Assembly: GCA_965204875.1 (NCBI GenBank)
Contig: OZ242020.1
Span: forward strand, 2,790,001-2,854,000
Direction of reading: 5' to 3'
Source: Aldehydirespirator sp965204875
GTDB lineage: Bacteria > Actinomycetota > Acidimicrobiia > Acidimicrobiales > Aldehydirespiratoraceae
Length of the DNA: 64,000 nt
Shown: piece by piece, positions 6,902-14,870 of the stretch
Position numbering within the stretch: position 1 is the first letter of the stretch
Layout of the letters: the number at the start of each line of letters is the position of its first letter
Made by a program: the position numbers and the translations under genes
The notes under the pieces: generated by a model
What the model was told of the DNA's origin: nothing
Database searches by the model: none
The model's input: the letters and a program-made list of their open reading frames with translations, nothing else

Positions 6902-7594
6902 ATGGAACAGACCCTTGGCCTCGACCTGCCCGAGGTCTCGACCGACGCCGACAACATCACGGACTGGGCGCTGGCCGAGTTCCAGGCCCGCTACGGGGCG
7001 CACATCACAAAGGACGACATCTGGGAGTACCTGTACGGCGTGATGCACGCCCCCGACTGGCGCGAGCGCTACCGCCATGACCTGCAGCGCAACCTGCCCC
7101 GCATCCCGCTCGCCGACGATTTCGAGGCGTTCCGCTCGGCAGGGCGCAGGCTGATGGATCTCCACATCGGCTACGAGACTGTCGACGAGTGGCCGGTCGA
7201 GTGCGAGGTGGAGGAGATGCTCGACGGGGGCGGTCTCGACGCCGGCGCCTATCGCATCGAGACACGGATGCGGTGGGGCAAGAACGCATCGGGCGACGAG
7301 GATCGCACGGTGCTGATGATCAACGACCGTTGCCGCCTCGTCGGGATACCCGCCGAGGCCGAGAGCTACACGGTCTCGGGCCGTTCCCCCCTGCAGTGGG
7401 CCATCGACAGCCTCCGCGTCAAGCACGACAGGGCCTCGGGCATCATCGACGACGTCAACGGGTGGCGCCAGTGGGCCGACGAGCCGTTCAACCTGATACG
7501 GCACCTGCGCCGGCTCGTCACCGTGTCGGTCGAATCATCGCGGATCATCGACAGCCTCCCACCAGCCCTGCCGCCCGCCGCAAGCGAGCCATAG
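6902..7594 (+). CDS. separately encoded C-terminal specificity-type domain of the type ISP enzyme
   Basis: These 230 residues match the C-terminal domain of type ISP enzymes: NITDWALAEFQARYG, then KDDIWEYLYGVMHAP, WRERY, LPRIP, DLHIGYE, VLMINDR, GRSPLQWAID, DRASGI and SLPPALP. In usual family members it is fused directly after the segment represented here by the seven modules. It has its own AAGGAG ribosome binding site five bases before the ATG and starts 128 bases after the stop of module 7. It is therefore probably made as a separate subunit that must pair with the main chain in trans. A relic of a broken gene is the alternative, but the strong ribosome binding site and intact reading frame argue against that. 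Confidence 0.85.
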   Translation: MEQTLGLDLPEVSTDADNITDWALAEFQARYGAHITKDDIWEYLYGVMHAPDWRERYRHDLQRNLPRIPLADDFEAFRSAGRRLMDLHIGYETVDEWPVECEVEEMLDGGGLDAGAYRIETRMRWGKNASGDEDRTVLMINDRCRLVGIPAEAESYTVSGRSPLQWAIDSLRVKHDRASGIIDDVNGWRQWADEPFNLIRHLRRLVTVSVESSRIIDSLPPALPPAASEP

Positions 7595-7788
7595 CCGGCC
7601 AACGACGCAAGCGAGCCGTAGCCGCCCCTGGGTGCTCCAGCGACACCACCCGCCGGGCACCCCCGCAGCCGCTCGCACCATCGCCGCTCGCAGACACGAA
7701 GCGGCCCAACCCTCGGCGAGCCGCACGGGACCCCATCGCGGTCGTAGCCGGCACTTGCCGACCACGAAGGCAGCGCCACCAAGCCATG

Positions 7789-7794
7789 TATCCT
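7789..7794 (+). promoter_or_regulatory. putative -10 box for a leaderless vapB
   Basis: TATCCT is followed by six bases and then the ATG of the antitoxin. The spacing puts the transcription start at the start codon, and no Shine-Dalgarno is present. The preceding stretch 7595-7788 contains only a short direct repeat of GCAAGCGAGCC[A/G]TAGCCG near 7578 and 7605. Confidence 0.5.
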
Positions 7795-7800
7795 GCGCCC

Positions 7801-8028
7801 ATGAAGGCGGTGACGATCACGATGCCCGAGCATCTGGATGCTGAAGCCACTGCCGAGGCGCGACGTCTTGGGATCTCCAAGTCCGAGTTGGTTCGACGCG
7901 GGCTGGCTGCCGTATTGCCTGCCGCGAAGTCTGAGCCCGGCGACAACGAATGGCTCGAGTTGGCAGGATTCGGCGAAGTCGGGGTAAGTATCGAACCGGG
8001 CGAGATCGACGAAGCCGTCTACGGCTAG
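7801..8028 (+). CDS. vapB: VapB-type antitoxin
   Basis: A 75-residue protein with an N-terminal ribbon-helix-helix motif (MKAVTITMPEHLDAEA, then GISKSELVRRGL). Such proteins bind their own operator. The C-terminal third (GFGEVGVSIEPGEIDEAVYG) would wrap around and block the toxin. The stop codon overlaps the toxin start (TAGTG), the usual coupling in this family. It lies next to the type ISP enzyme, as addiction modules often do in defence islands. Confidence 0.85.
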   Translation: MKAVTITMPEHLDAEATAEARRLGISKSELVRRGLAAVLPAAKSEPGDNEWLELAGFGEVGVSIEPGEIDEAVYG

Positions 8029-8438
8029 TGATCTTCGCTGACACCAGTTGGTGGGCGGCCTGGGTCCTGCCCACCGACACCCGCCACCGCGACGCGCTGG
8101 ACATGATCACGCGAGTGAGCGCTAGAGAGCAGGTGCTCACGACGAACCTGGTTGTGGGCGAGACATGGACGCTGTTACGACGCAGAGCGAGTCACCGTAC
8201 GGCCGTCGGCTTCGTCGATCGGACACAGGAACTCCAGTCGTCAGGCAAGTTGTCCGTACACGCAGTGACCGCCAACGACGAGTCGAGGGCATGGCGCTGG
8301 CTGAGGCATCGTGACGAACGAGAATATTCCTTCGTCGATGCTGTGAGCTTCGAGGTGATGCGCTCCCGAAATCTCCACGCTGCCTTGGCATTCGACAACG
8401 ACTTCGCAGCGGCAGGCTTCATCGAGCTTCGTCCCTGA
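8028..8438 (+). CDS. vapC: VapC-type PIN-domain ribonuclease toxin
   Basis: A 136-residue PIN-domain protein. The four expected acidic positions are visible: D in FADTSWW near residue 5, E in VVGETW near 46, D in YSFVDAVSF near 103 and D in AFDNDF near 125. PIN toxins cut tRNA or rRNA when released from the antitoxin. The start is the GTG at 8028, overlapping the vapB stop. It is convergent with prcA, 21 bases away, so this is the right edge of the insertion in the proteasome operon. Confidence 0.88.
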   Translation: MIFADTSWWAAWVLPTDTRHRDALDMITRVSAREQVLTTNLVVGETWTLLRRRASHRTAVGFVDRTQELQSSGKLSVHAVTANDESRAWRWLRHRDEREYSFVDAVSFEVMRSRNLHAALAFDNDFAAAGFIELRP

Positions 8439-8459
8439 CGATGCCGCGACGCGTTTCGG

Positions 8460-9149
8460 CTAGCCGGCCAGGATGGTTGTGATCTCCTGGTCGTCCAAGC
8501 GGCGGAAGGCTCGGCGGCCGTTGCGGCGGTCCAGCACGGCGGCCTCGAGGCTCTCGGCGCCGAGGGAGCGCTCGGGGCCTGCGAGGGCGATCACGGCAGC
8601 GCGCACACCACCGGCGAGCGATCTCGGGGCATCGGGCAGAGCCGTGGCGAAGCGCTCCGAGATCTCCTCGGTCTCGCCGCCCAGCACCACCCAGTCGTCC
8701 TCGTCCATCACCGTCCCGTCATAGAGGATGTGGAACAGCTGATCGTCGCCGCCATCGGGATCGAGGCCGACCTCGGCCACAAGGATCTCAACCTCCATCG
8801 GCTTGAGGTCGTGTGTGAAGACCTGTCCGAGACTCTGGGCATAGGCGTTGGCGAGGCTGCGAGCATCCACGTCCTGGCGGCTGAAGGCGAACCCCTTCAA
8901 GTCGGCGTGACGCACGCCGGCGATCCGCAGCTGGTCGAACTCGTTGTAGCGGCCCACCCCTGCGAAGGCGATGCGGTCATAGATCTCGCTGACCTTGCGG
9001 AGCGTGCTCGACGTGTTCTCGGCCACTATCGCCACGCCGTCCTGATAGCGAAAGGCGACGAGGCTGCGACCCCGGGCGATCCCCTTGCGGGCATAGTCGG
9101 CCCGGTCCTTCATCATCTGCTCGGGCGCCACGTAGAACGGAATGGTCAT
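8460..9149 (-). CDS. prcA: proteasome subunit alpha
   Basis: A 229-residue PrcA. It forms the outer heptameric rings of the 20S proteasome and gates substrate entry. The N-terminus (PFYVAPEQMMKDRADYARKG) is the bacterial alpha-subunit signature, followed by GIARGRSLVAF and the GVGRYNEFDQLR segment. It is transcribed after pup and prcB. A 118-base gap separates it from prcB, more than is usual for this pair. Confidence 0.96.
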   Translation of the reverse strand: MTIPFYVAPEQMMKDRADYARKGIARGRSLVAFRYQDGVAIVAENTSSTLRKVSEIYDRIAFAGVGRYNEFDQLRIAGVRHADLKGFAFSRQDVDARSLANAYAQSLGQVFTHDLKPMEVEILVAEVGLDPDGGDDQLFHILYDGTVMDEDDWVVLGGETEEISERFATALPDAPRSLAGGVRAAVIALAGPERSLGAESLEAAVLDRRNGRRAFRRLDDQEITTILAG

Positions 9150-9267
9150 CGCCCCACCCGCTCCCGCTCGGCATGCAGCGCGTCCACCCCTAGCACCCGC
9201 TTATGCCCGGCATACAGCGTCTCCGGCCTCACGACCTGCCCCGGCCCGCGGCTGAGTCGACGGACCC

Positions 9268-10166
9268 TCACGACCCGCTCTCGGCGTCTGTGCCGCGGCG
9301 GCTGCGGTGGCGGCGCAACAGGCGCTCGGTGCGGCGGCGCAGCTCACCGTCCTCTAGGCGCTCGTAGCCGCCCGCGCCGATCACCGCCACCACCGGGAAC
9401 ACGTCCCGCACCGGGTCGGGCCCGCTGGTGGCAGAGTCCGCGTCGGAAGCCACGAACAGCGACTCGAGCACCAGATCGACCGCCGCGCTCCTGGTCATCG
9501 ACGGCCGGAAGCCCATCTTCACCACCGTGTCCGCGTGCAGCGACCCCGAGCCCGTCGCGGCGTGGTCGCGCTCCTCGTAGCGGCCCCCGGTCACGTCGTA
9601 CTCGAAGATCCGGCCCTGCTCCGCCGCCGTGTCATAGCCCGCGAAGATCGGCACCACGACAAGCCCCTGCATGGCGGCGGGCAGGTTGGCCCGCACCATC
9701 TGCCCGAGCTGGTTGGCCTTGCCCTCGAGGCTGATGGGGGTGCCCTCCACCTTCTCGTAGTGCTCGAGCTGGAGCTGGAACAGGCGCACCATCTCCATCG
9801 AGGGCCCCGCCGCGCCCGCAATGGCCACCCCGGAGTAGCGGTCGGCGGGAAACACCTTCTCGATGCGATGATTGCTGATCAGGTGACCGGCAGTGGCCCT
9901 GCGGTCACCGGCGAGCACCACCCCGCGGCGAAGCGGACAGACACGCAAGTCGTGCCGTGGCGCACACTCTCCGCCAGCAGCGACCCGCCCGCCGCTACCG
10001 GGGCGCCGGCACCGCCAAAGTTCCCGGCAGCAGCAACCGAGCCGGCAACCCCCAAGCCGGCAATCCCCGAGCCGGCAGTCTCGGAAGCGCCGGCCGTGCT
10101 CAGGCGCAGCAGTGCCGCGAAGTCCGGGCCGGGATCCTCGTGCGGCCCGAAGCGCGGCAGTATCAC
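9268..10166 (-). CDS. prcB: proteasome subunit beta, with an apparent one-base frameshift
   Basis: The catalytic 20S subunit. The GTG start overlaps the pup stop (GTGA). A propeptide of about 67 residues, rich in Ala/Gly repeats (GIAGLGVAGS), ends at HG|TTCVSVRFA, where Thr1 becomes the active-site nucleophile. The frame then breaks. The expected continuation GVVLAGDRRATAGHLIS lies one frame over, and inserting a single base near 9924-9931 (GCCG-CGGGG) restores the family sequence to the stop at 9268. The rest is intact (VFPADRYSGVAIAGAAG, SGSLHA, VVAVIGAGGYERL). Either this is a sequencing or assembly error, or the locus has lost its peptidase. An internal start at the TTG at 9948 would give a protein lacking Thr1. 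Confidence 0.85.
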
Positions 10167-10357
10167 TCTCCGCCCTTCTGGATGTAGCTCTTGACGAAGT
10201 CCTCGGCGTTGGTCTCCAGCACCTCGTCGATCTCGTCGAGAAGATCGTCGAGCTGCTCCTTGATGTCCGAGCCCCGCTCCGAGGCCGGCGGCGCCTGCTC
10301 GACGGACTGCTCCCGCGGTGCGGGGGACGGCCTGCGGATCTGCTCTCGTTCGGCCAC
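10163..10357 (-). CDS. pup: prokaryotic ubiquitin-like protein Pup
   Basis: The start is the GTG at 10357, preceded by an AAAGGA ribosome binding site. This gives 64 residues, the standard Pup length. The sequence is disordered and charged at the N-terminus, then helical (KEQLDDLLDEIDEVLETNAE), and ends FVKSYIQKGGE. The C-terminal residue is Glu, so Pup can be ligated by PafA without prior deamidation by Dop, unlike mycobacterial Pup, which ends in Gln. An upstream extension in the same frame is less likely because the ribosome binding site sits at the internal GTG. Confidence 0.95.
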   Translation of the reverse strand: MAEREQIRRPSPAPREQSVEQAPPASERGSDIKEQLDDLLDEIDEVLETNAEDFVKSYIQKGGE

Positions 10358-10474
10358 AGTGGTTCCTTTCAGATTGCTGGTGCCTGGAGGTGCTCGTGCC
10401 TGGACGCCTTGGAAGTTCGCTAGCGGCACTCTTCAAAGAGGCTAGATGCCCTGGGCTCCCGAGCGGCGCACGCC

Positions 10475-11992
10475 CTACGTTCCCTGGGCGCCCAGGCGGC
10501 GCAATAGCTCGCGGGCCGAGCCGCACTCCTCGAAGAGCGTTCCCACATGGGCGACGGTACCCCGGCCCGGCTCGGCCATGGACACGCGCCGCAGCGAGCC
10601 CTCGCCGAGGTCGAAGACGATCGAGTCCCAGTTGGCCGCCACCACGTCCGCAGCGAAGCGTTGGAGGCAGCGGCCGCGGAAGAACGCCCGCGTGTCCGGC
10701 GGCGGCTCCGTCATGGCCCGCTCGGCCGCCGCGTCGTCCACCAGCACCTCCAGCCCGGCACGTGCCGCCAGGCAGCGGTCGGGACGGAGGTCGTGATACT
10801 GGATGTCCAGCATCCGCAGGCGCGCGTCGCTCCAGTCGAGCCCGTGGCGCTGCCGGTATCCCTCGAGCAGCCGGAGCTTGGCCACCCAGTCGACCTGGGC
10901 GGCCGCCTCCATCGGGTCGCGTTCCAGCCCGCTCAGCACCGCCTCCCAGCGCCGCAGCACCTCGCCGGCCACAGCGCCGCCCACCGCATCGGCGCCGTGC
11001 CGCTCCAGGTAGTCCCGCGCCTGCGAGAGCAGCTCCCACTGCACACCCAGAGCGGTGACGGTGGTGCCGTCGGCAAGCTCCAGCGCGGCCCGCAGCGTCA
11101 GATCGCGGCTGACCCGCCGCAATGCGCCCACCGGCGAGGCGAAGCGCCACTCGCGGCGCAGCGCGTCGTCCTCGGTCATGGCCATCACCAGCGCCGTGGT
11201 CCCGACCTTGAGAAAGGTCGCCGCCTGGGCCATGTTGGCGTCGCCGACGATCACATGCAGGCGCCGGTACTTGGCGGCGTCGGCGTGGGGCTCGTCGCGG
11301 GTGTTGACGATGGGGCGCTTGAGGGTGGTCTCGAGCCCCACCTCCTCTTCGATGAAGTCGGCACGCTGGGTGAGCTGGTAGCCGGACTCCTCCAGGCGCA
11401 TGCCGGGCGCCTCGAAGCCCACCTTGCCGGACCCCGCGAAGATCTGGCGGGTGACGAAGTGGGCCGTGGCGTGAGAGACGATGCGCGAGAAGGGAACCGA
11501 CCGGCTGATCAGGTAGTTCTCGTGGCAGCCGTAGCTGTTGCCCCGACCGTCGCAGTTGTTCTTGTAGACGACGATCTCCTCGCCCGGCGGCAGCAGCGCC
11601 CCGGCCGCCTGCATGGACCTGACGGTGATCAGCTCGCCGGCACGGTCATAGAGCAGCACCGACTCGGCGTCGGCACATTCCGGCGTCGACATCTCCGGGT
11701 GCGCGTGATCGACGTAGTAGCGGGCCCCGTTGGTGAGCACGGCGTTCACCAGGTGGGTCTCGATCTCAGGCGGCAGCGAGCCTGCGGGCGCGCCGCCGCG
11801 GGCGTCGTTGCCGGGGGTCTCGTCGGTGAAGTCCCACCCGACGGCGGAGCGGGCGCGCTCGGCAGCCTGCCCGCACGTCGCCAGATAGGCGTTGATCAGC
11901 AGCGACGACGCCGAGATCGGGTTGGGCTCGGTCGCACCCCGGTGCACCACGCCGTACTCGGTCTCGATCCCGAGCGTCTTGGCAACTGTCAT
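10475..11992 (-). CDS. dop: Pup deamidase/depupylase Dop
   Basis: A 505-residue paralogue of PafA (KTLGIETEYGVVHRG at the N-terminus, NSYGCHENYLISR, NTRDEPHADAAKYRRLH) with the longer N-terminal Dop-loop region (DETPGNDARGGAPAG). It removes Pup from substrates, and it deamidates Pup in species where Pup ends in Gln. Since Pup here already ends in Glu, depupylation is the expected role. It lies immediately upstream of pup. Confidence 0.95.
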   Translation of the reverse strand: MTVAKTLGIETEYGVVHRGATEPNPISASSLLINAYLATCGQAAERARSAVGWDFTDETPGNDARGGAPAGSLPPEIETHLVNAVLTNGARYYVDHAHPEMSTPECADAESVLLYDRAGELITVRSMQAAGALLPPGEEIVVYKNNCDGRGNSYGCHENYLISRSVPFSRIVSHATAHFVTRQIFAGSGKVGFEAPGMRLEESGYQLTQRADFIEEEVGLETTLKRPIVNTRDEPHADAAKYRRLHVIVGDANMAQAATFLKVGTTALVMAMTEDDALRREWRFASPVGALRRVSRDLTLRAALELADGTTVTALGVQWELLSQARDYLERHGADAVGGAVAGEVLRRWEAVLSGLERDPMEAAAQVDWVAKLRLLEGYRQRHGLDWSDARLRMLDIQYHDLRPDRCLAARAGLEVLVDDAAAERAMTEPPPDTRAFFRGRCLQRFAADVVAANWDSIVFDLGEGSLRRVSMAEPGRGTVAHVGTLFEECGSARELLRRLGAQGT

Positions 11993-12038
11993 CTGCCCGC
12001 CACGACCCCCGCGGAACGCCGGACTCCGGGCAGGCCGG

Positions 12039-12818
12039 CTAGAGGATCTGCGAGAGGAACAGCTTGGTGCGCTCCTCGCTGGGGCTGGTGAAGAAGTGCT
12101 CGGGCGGGCCCGTCTCGACGATCTGGCCGTCCTCCATGAAGATGATCCGGTCGGCCACCTCCCGCGCGAAGCCCATCTCGTGGGTGACCACCATCATCGT
12201 CATGCCCGACAGAGCCAGCTCCTTCATCACGTCGAGCACCTCCTTGATCATCTCGGGATCGAGCGCCGAGGTGGGCTCGTCGAAGAGCATGATCCTCGGC
12301 TCCATGGCCAGCGCCCGGGCGATGGCGACCCGCTGCTGCTGGCCGCCGGAGAGCTGGCCGGGATACTTCGCGGCCTGCTCGGGTATGCCCACCCTCTCAA
12401 GCAGCGAGCGGGCCAGCTCCTCGGCCTCGCCCTTGGGCTTCTTGCGCACCCAGATCGGCGCCAGCGTGATGTTCGCGAGCACGGTGAGGTGCGGGAACAG
12501 GTTGAACTGCTGGAACACCATCCCCACCTCGGAGCGGATCTTCTCGATGTTGCGCAGGTCGTTGGTCAGCTCGACGCCGTCCACGACGATCCGTCCCTCC
12601 TGGTGCGCCTCCAGGCGGTTGATGCAGCGGATCCAGGTGGACTTTCCCGAGCCCGACGGCCCGAGCACCACGACGACCTCGCGCTCCTTGATGACCGCGC
12701 TGATCCCGTCGAGAGCCTGGAAGTCCCCGAACCACTTGTTCACGCCCTCGCACACGATCATGTCGTCGCGGCCCGCTAGCTCCTCGCTCAAGGCGATGGT
12801 GGCGTCGCCCGTGCTCAT
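12039..12818 (-). CDS. aapP: polar amino-acid ABC transporter ATP-binding subunit (AapP-like)
   Basis: A 259-residue ATPase with Walker A GPSGSGKST, signature LSGGQQQR, Walker B IMLFDEP and the H-loop VVTHEMG, all typical of GlnQ/AapP proteins. I chose the ATG at 12818 because GAGGAG lies nine bases upstream. A start 27 bases earlier is possible. It is the last gene of the J-Q-M-P set. Confidence 0.9.
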   Translation of the reverse strand: MSTGDATIALSEELAGRDDMIVCEGVNKWFGDFQALDGISAVIKEREVVVVLGPSGSGKSTWIRCINRLEAHQEGRIVVDGVELTNDLRNIEKIRSEVGMVFQQFNLFPHLTVLANITLAPIWVRKKPKGEAEELARSLLERVGIPEQAAKYPGQLSGGQQQRVAIARALAMEPRIMLFDEPTSALDPEMIKEVLDVMKELALSGMTMMVVTHEMGFAREVADRIIFMEDGQIVETGPPEHFFTSPSEERTKLFLSQIL

Positions 12819-12895
12819 GGTCTCGCTCCTCTCAATGCCTCTCATTCAATGCCTCTCATTACTCCCGATCCGGGCTTGCGATCCAGCCGGCGCGG

Positions 12896-14869
12896 CTAGC
12901 GCTCGCCCACCCCCAGCCGCTTCTCCAGCCGCTGGCTGTGCTTGGACATGCTGTAGGCGAAGATCCAGTAGACGGCACACACGAACAGCAGCCCCTCGCG
13001 CTTGACCCCCAGGAACTGCGTCTGCGCGGGGATGACGTTGTTGGCCATGCGCAGCACGTCGAACACCCCGATGATCGCCAGCAGCGACGTCTCCTTGAAG
13101 GTGGCGATCATCTGCCCCACCAACGGCGGGATCGACACGCGCAGCGATTGGGGCAGCACGATGAACAGGGTGCGCTGCACGGTGCTCAGGCCCATCGCGT
13201 CGGAGGCCTCGTACTGCCCCTGGCGCACCGCCTGCAGTCCCCCCCGCACGTTCTCGGCCAGGTAGGCGGCGGAGAACAGCGTGTATCCCAGCGTCGCCGC
13301 GGCGAGCTGGCTGATGCTCATGCCGTCGGGCAGGAAGAGCTGCAGGATGATGGCGAAGAAGATCAGGATCGTGATCAGCGGCACACCTCTGATCACCTCG
13401 ATATAGCTGGTTGCGAGCACCCTGAAGATGGGCAGCTTGGAGGTGCGCGCCAGTGCCAGCAGCACGCCCAGCGGGAACGAGAACATGATCGTGAACACCG
13501 CCACGATGACCGTGACCGCGAACCCGCCGATGAGGGCCTCTGTCGGCGTCTCCACCGTGGAGGGAGAGTTCATGATCGTGGCCATGTAGTGGAACAGGGC
13601 CGTTCCCGCCACCCAGACCACCAGCAGGCGCACCCGCTTGGCCCTCTCGCCCGCGAAGTTGTGGGCCAGCAGCGCCACGAGCGCCAGCAGCAGGAAGCTG
13701 AGCCTCACCTTCTGCAACATCGAGTACCAGCCGAAGAAGCCCGCCACCCAGTTGAACACCGCCAGAGCCAGCAGCATCACGGCAAGAACGCGGCCCAGCT
13801 CCCCGATCCTGGGGTTGGTGAGCCCCCAGAGCACAGCTCCCCCGAAGGCGGCGAAGAGCACGGCCACCGGGACGTCCACCGCCAGGACGCGGTCCCAGTC
13901 GAGATCCGGGTCGCGCAGCACCACCCAGAACAGCACGAACGGGCACAGCAGCCAGGCGAAGTTGAGCGTCATCCGCAGCCGCGCCAGCAGGCCGCGGCCG
14001 CGCAGCAGCCGGCCGAGCGCGATGGCCGCCACCAGCAGCAGCCAGATGACGGTCCACGGGAGCTTGGTGGTCATGGCCACGGTGCGGCCCGGCTCGGCGA
14101 TGAACTCCCCGTCGGCGAAGGCGTAGTGCCCCCACGGGTACACCCACCCCGACAGCACCAGCAGTCCCGCAAGCCCGACCGCCAGCTCCACCACCGGCAC
14201 GAAGGTGTTGCGGCGCCTGGCGTCGCCCAGGCCGCGCCACAAAGCCGCTCCCCCGCCGGCCAGCACCGCCGCGGCCAGCCACCAGACCCAGCGGTCGGCC
14301 ATGGCCTCGTCGAACGACTCCCTGACTATGTCGCCGGAGCCGTCGCGCAGCACGACCCCGTCTGAGTCCTTGAGCGCCGAGGGCTGGCGCAGCAACACGC
14401 CCAGGGCGATGGTCGTCCCGACGGCCATCATGTTCATCGAGATCTTCTTCATCGACATGCCCCGGCCCCGCCCCGCGAGCAGTCCCAGCGACAGCCCCGC
14501 CAGCACCGCGATGACACCCGTGCACACCCAGATCCGGCTGTACTGCTCCGACGGGTAGGCGTGGGTGAAGATCAGCCGCAGGTTGGTGCGCACCGCCTCC
14601 CAGCTGCGCTCCTCGCTGAACGTGAAGTTCAGCAGGCCCCTGAAGCTCAGCAGGATCAGAGCGGCGAACACCACCGTCAGCACCGAGTTGAGCGGCGTCG
14701 AGAAGAGGTTCCTGCGGGCCCACTCCCGCGCCGACAGGCTCGGCTCCTCGGGCTGGCCCGCGGGCGACGCCGATGCCGCCGCGGCGGCCTGACTCTGCGA
14801 CGGCTCGGGGACCGCCGCGGCGCCGGAGCCCCTCGACGGCGGATGCGGAGGTTGAGCCTGGGGTGCCAT
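12896..14869 (-). CDS. aapM: amino-acid ABC transporter permease (AapM-like)
   Basis: About 657 residues, long for the family. A Pro/Ala/Ser-rich cytoplasmic N-terminus is followed by several extra hydrophobic segments. The C-terminal third is a HisM-type permease core with the ATPase-contact loop (YEASDAMGLS, then IVLPQSLRVSIPP). It starts one base after the aapQ stop. The two permeases would form the heterodimeric channel of a general L-amino-acid importer. Confidence 0.87.
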   Translation of the reverse strand: MAPQAQPPHPPSRGSGAAAVPEPSQSQAAAAASASPAGQPEEPSLSAREWARRNLFSTPLNSVLTVVFAALILLSFRGLLNFTFSEERSWEAVRTNLRLIFTHAYPSEQYSRIWVCTGVIAVLAGLSLGLLAGRGRGMSMKKISMNMMAVGTTIALGVLLRQPSALKDSDGVVLRDGSGDIVRESFDEAMADRWVWWLAAAVLAGGGAALWRGLGDARRRNTFVPVVELAVGLAGLLVLSGWVYPWGHYAFADGEFIAEPGRTVAMTTKLPWTVIWLLLVAAIALGRLLRGRGLLARLRMTLNFAWLLCPFVLFWVVLRDPDLDWDRVLAVDVPVAVLFAAFGGAVLWGLTNPRIGELGRVLAVMLLALAVFNWVAGFFGWYSMLQKVRLSFLLLALVALLAHNFAGERAKRVRLLVVWVAGTALFHYMATIMNSPSTVETPTEALIGGFAVTVIVAVFTIMFSFPLGVLLALARTSKLPIFRVLATSYIEVIRGVPLITILIFFAIILQLFLPDGMSISQLAAATLGYTLFSAAYLAENVRGGLQAVRQGQYEASDAMGLSTVQRTLFIVLPQSLRVSIPPLVGQMIATFKETSLLAIIGVFDVLRMANNVIPAQTQFLGVKREGLLFVCAVYWIFAYSMSKHSQRLEKRLGVGER

Positions 14870-14870
14870 C

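Noticed and set aside
1551..8438. Integrative mobile element
   Set aside because: No integrase, transposase, tRNA attachment site or clean flanking direct repeat was found at both ends. Called an insertion of unknown mechanism only.
10163..10429. Longer Pup of 88 residues
   Set aside because: The internal GTG at 10357 has a ribosome binding site and gives the canonical 64-residue length.
12938..14365. Long plus-strand open frame antisense to the permease genes
   Set aside because: It is His/Gln/Arg-rich with no domain pattern and is the expected shadow of GC-rich membrane-protein coding on the other strand.
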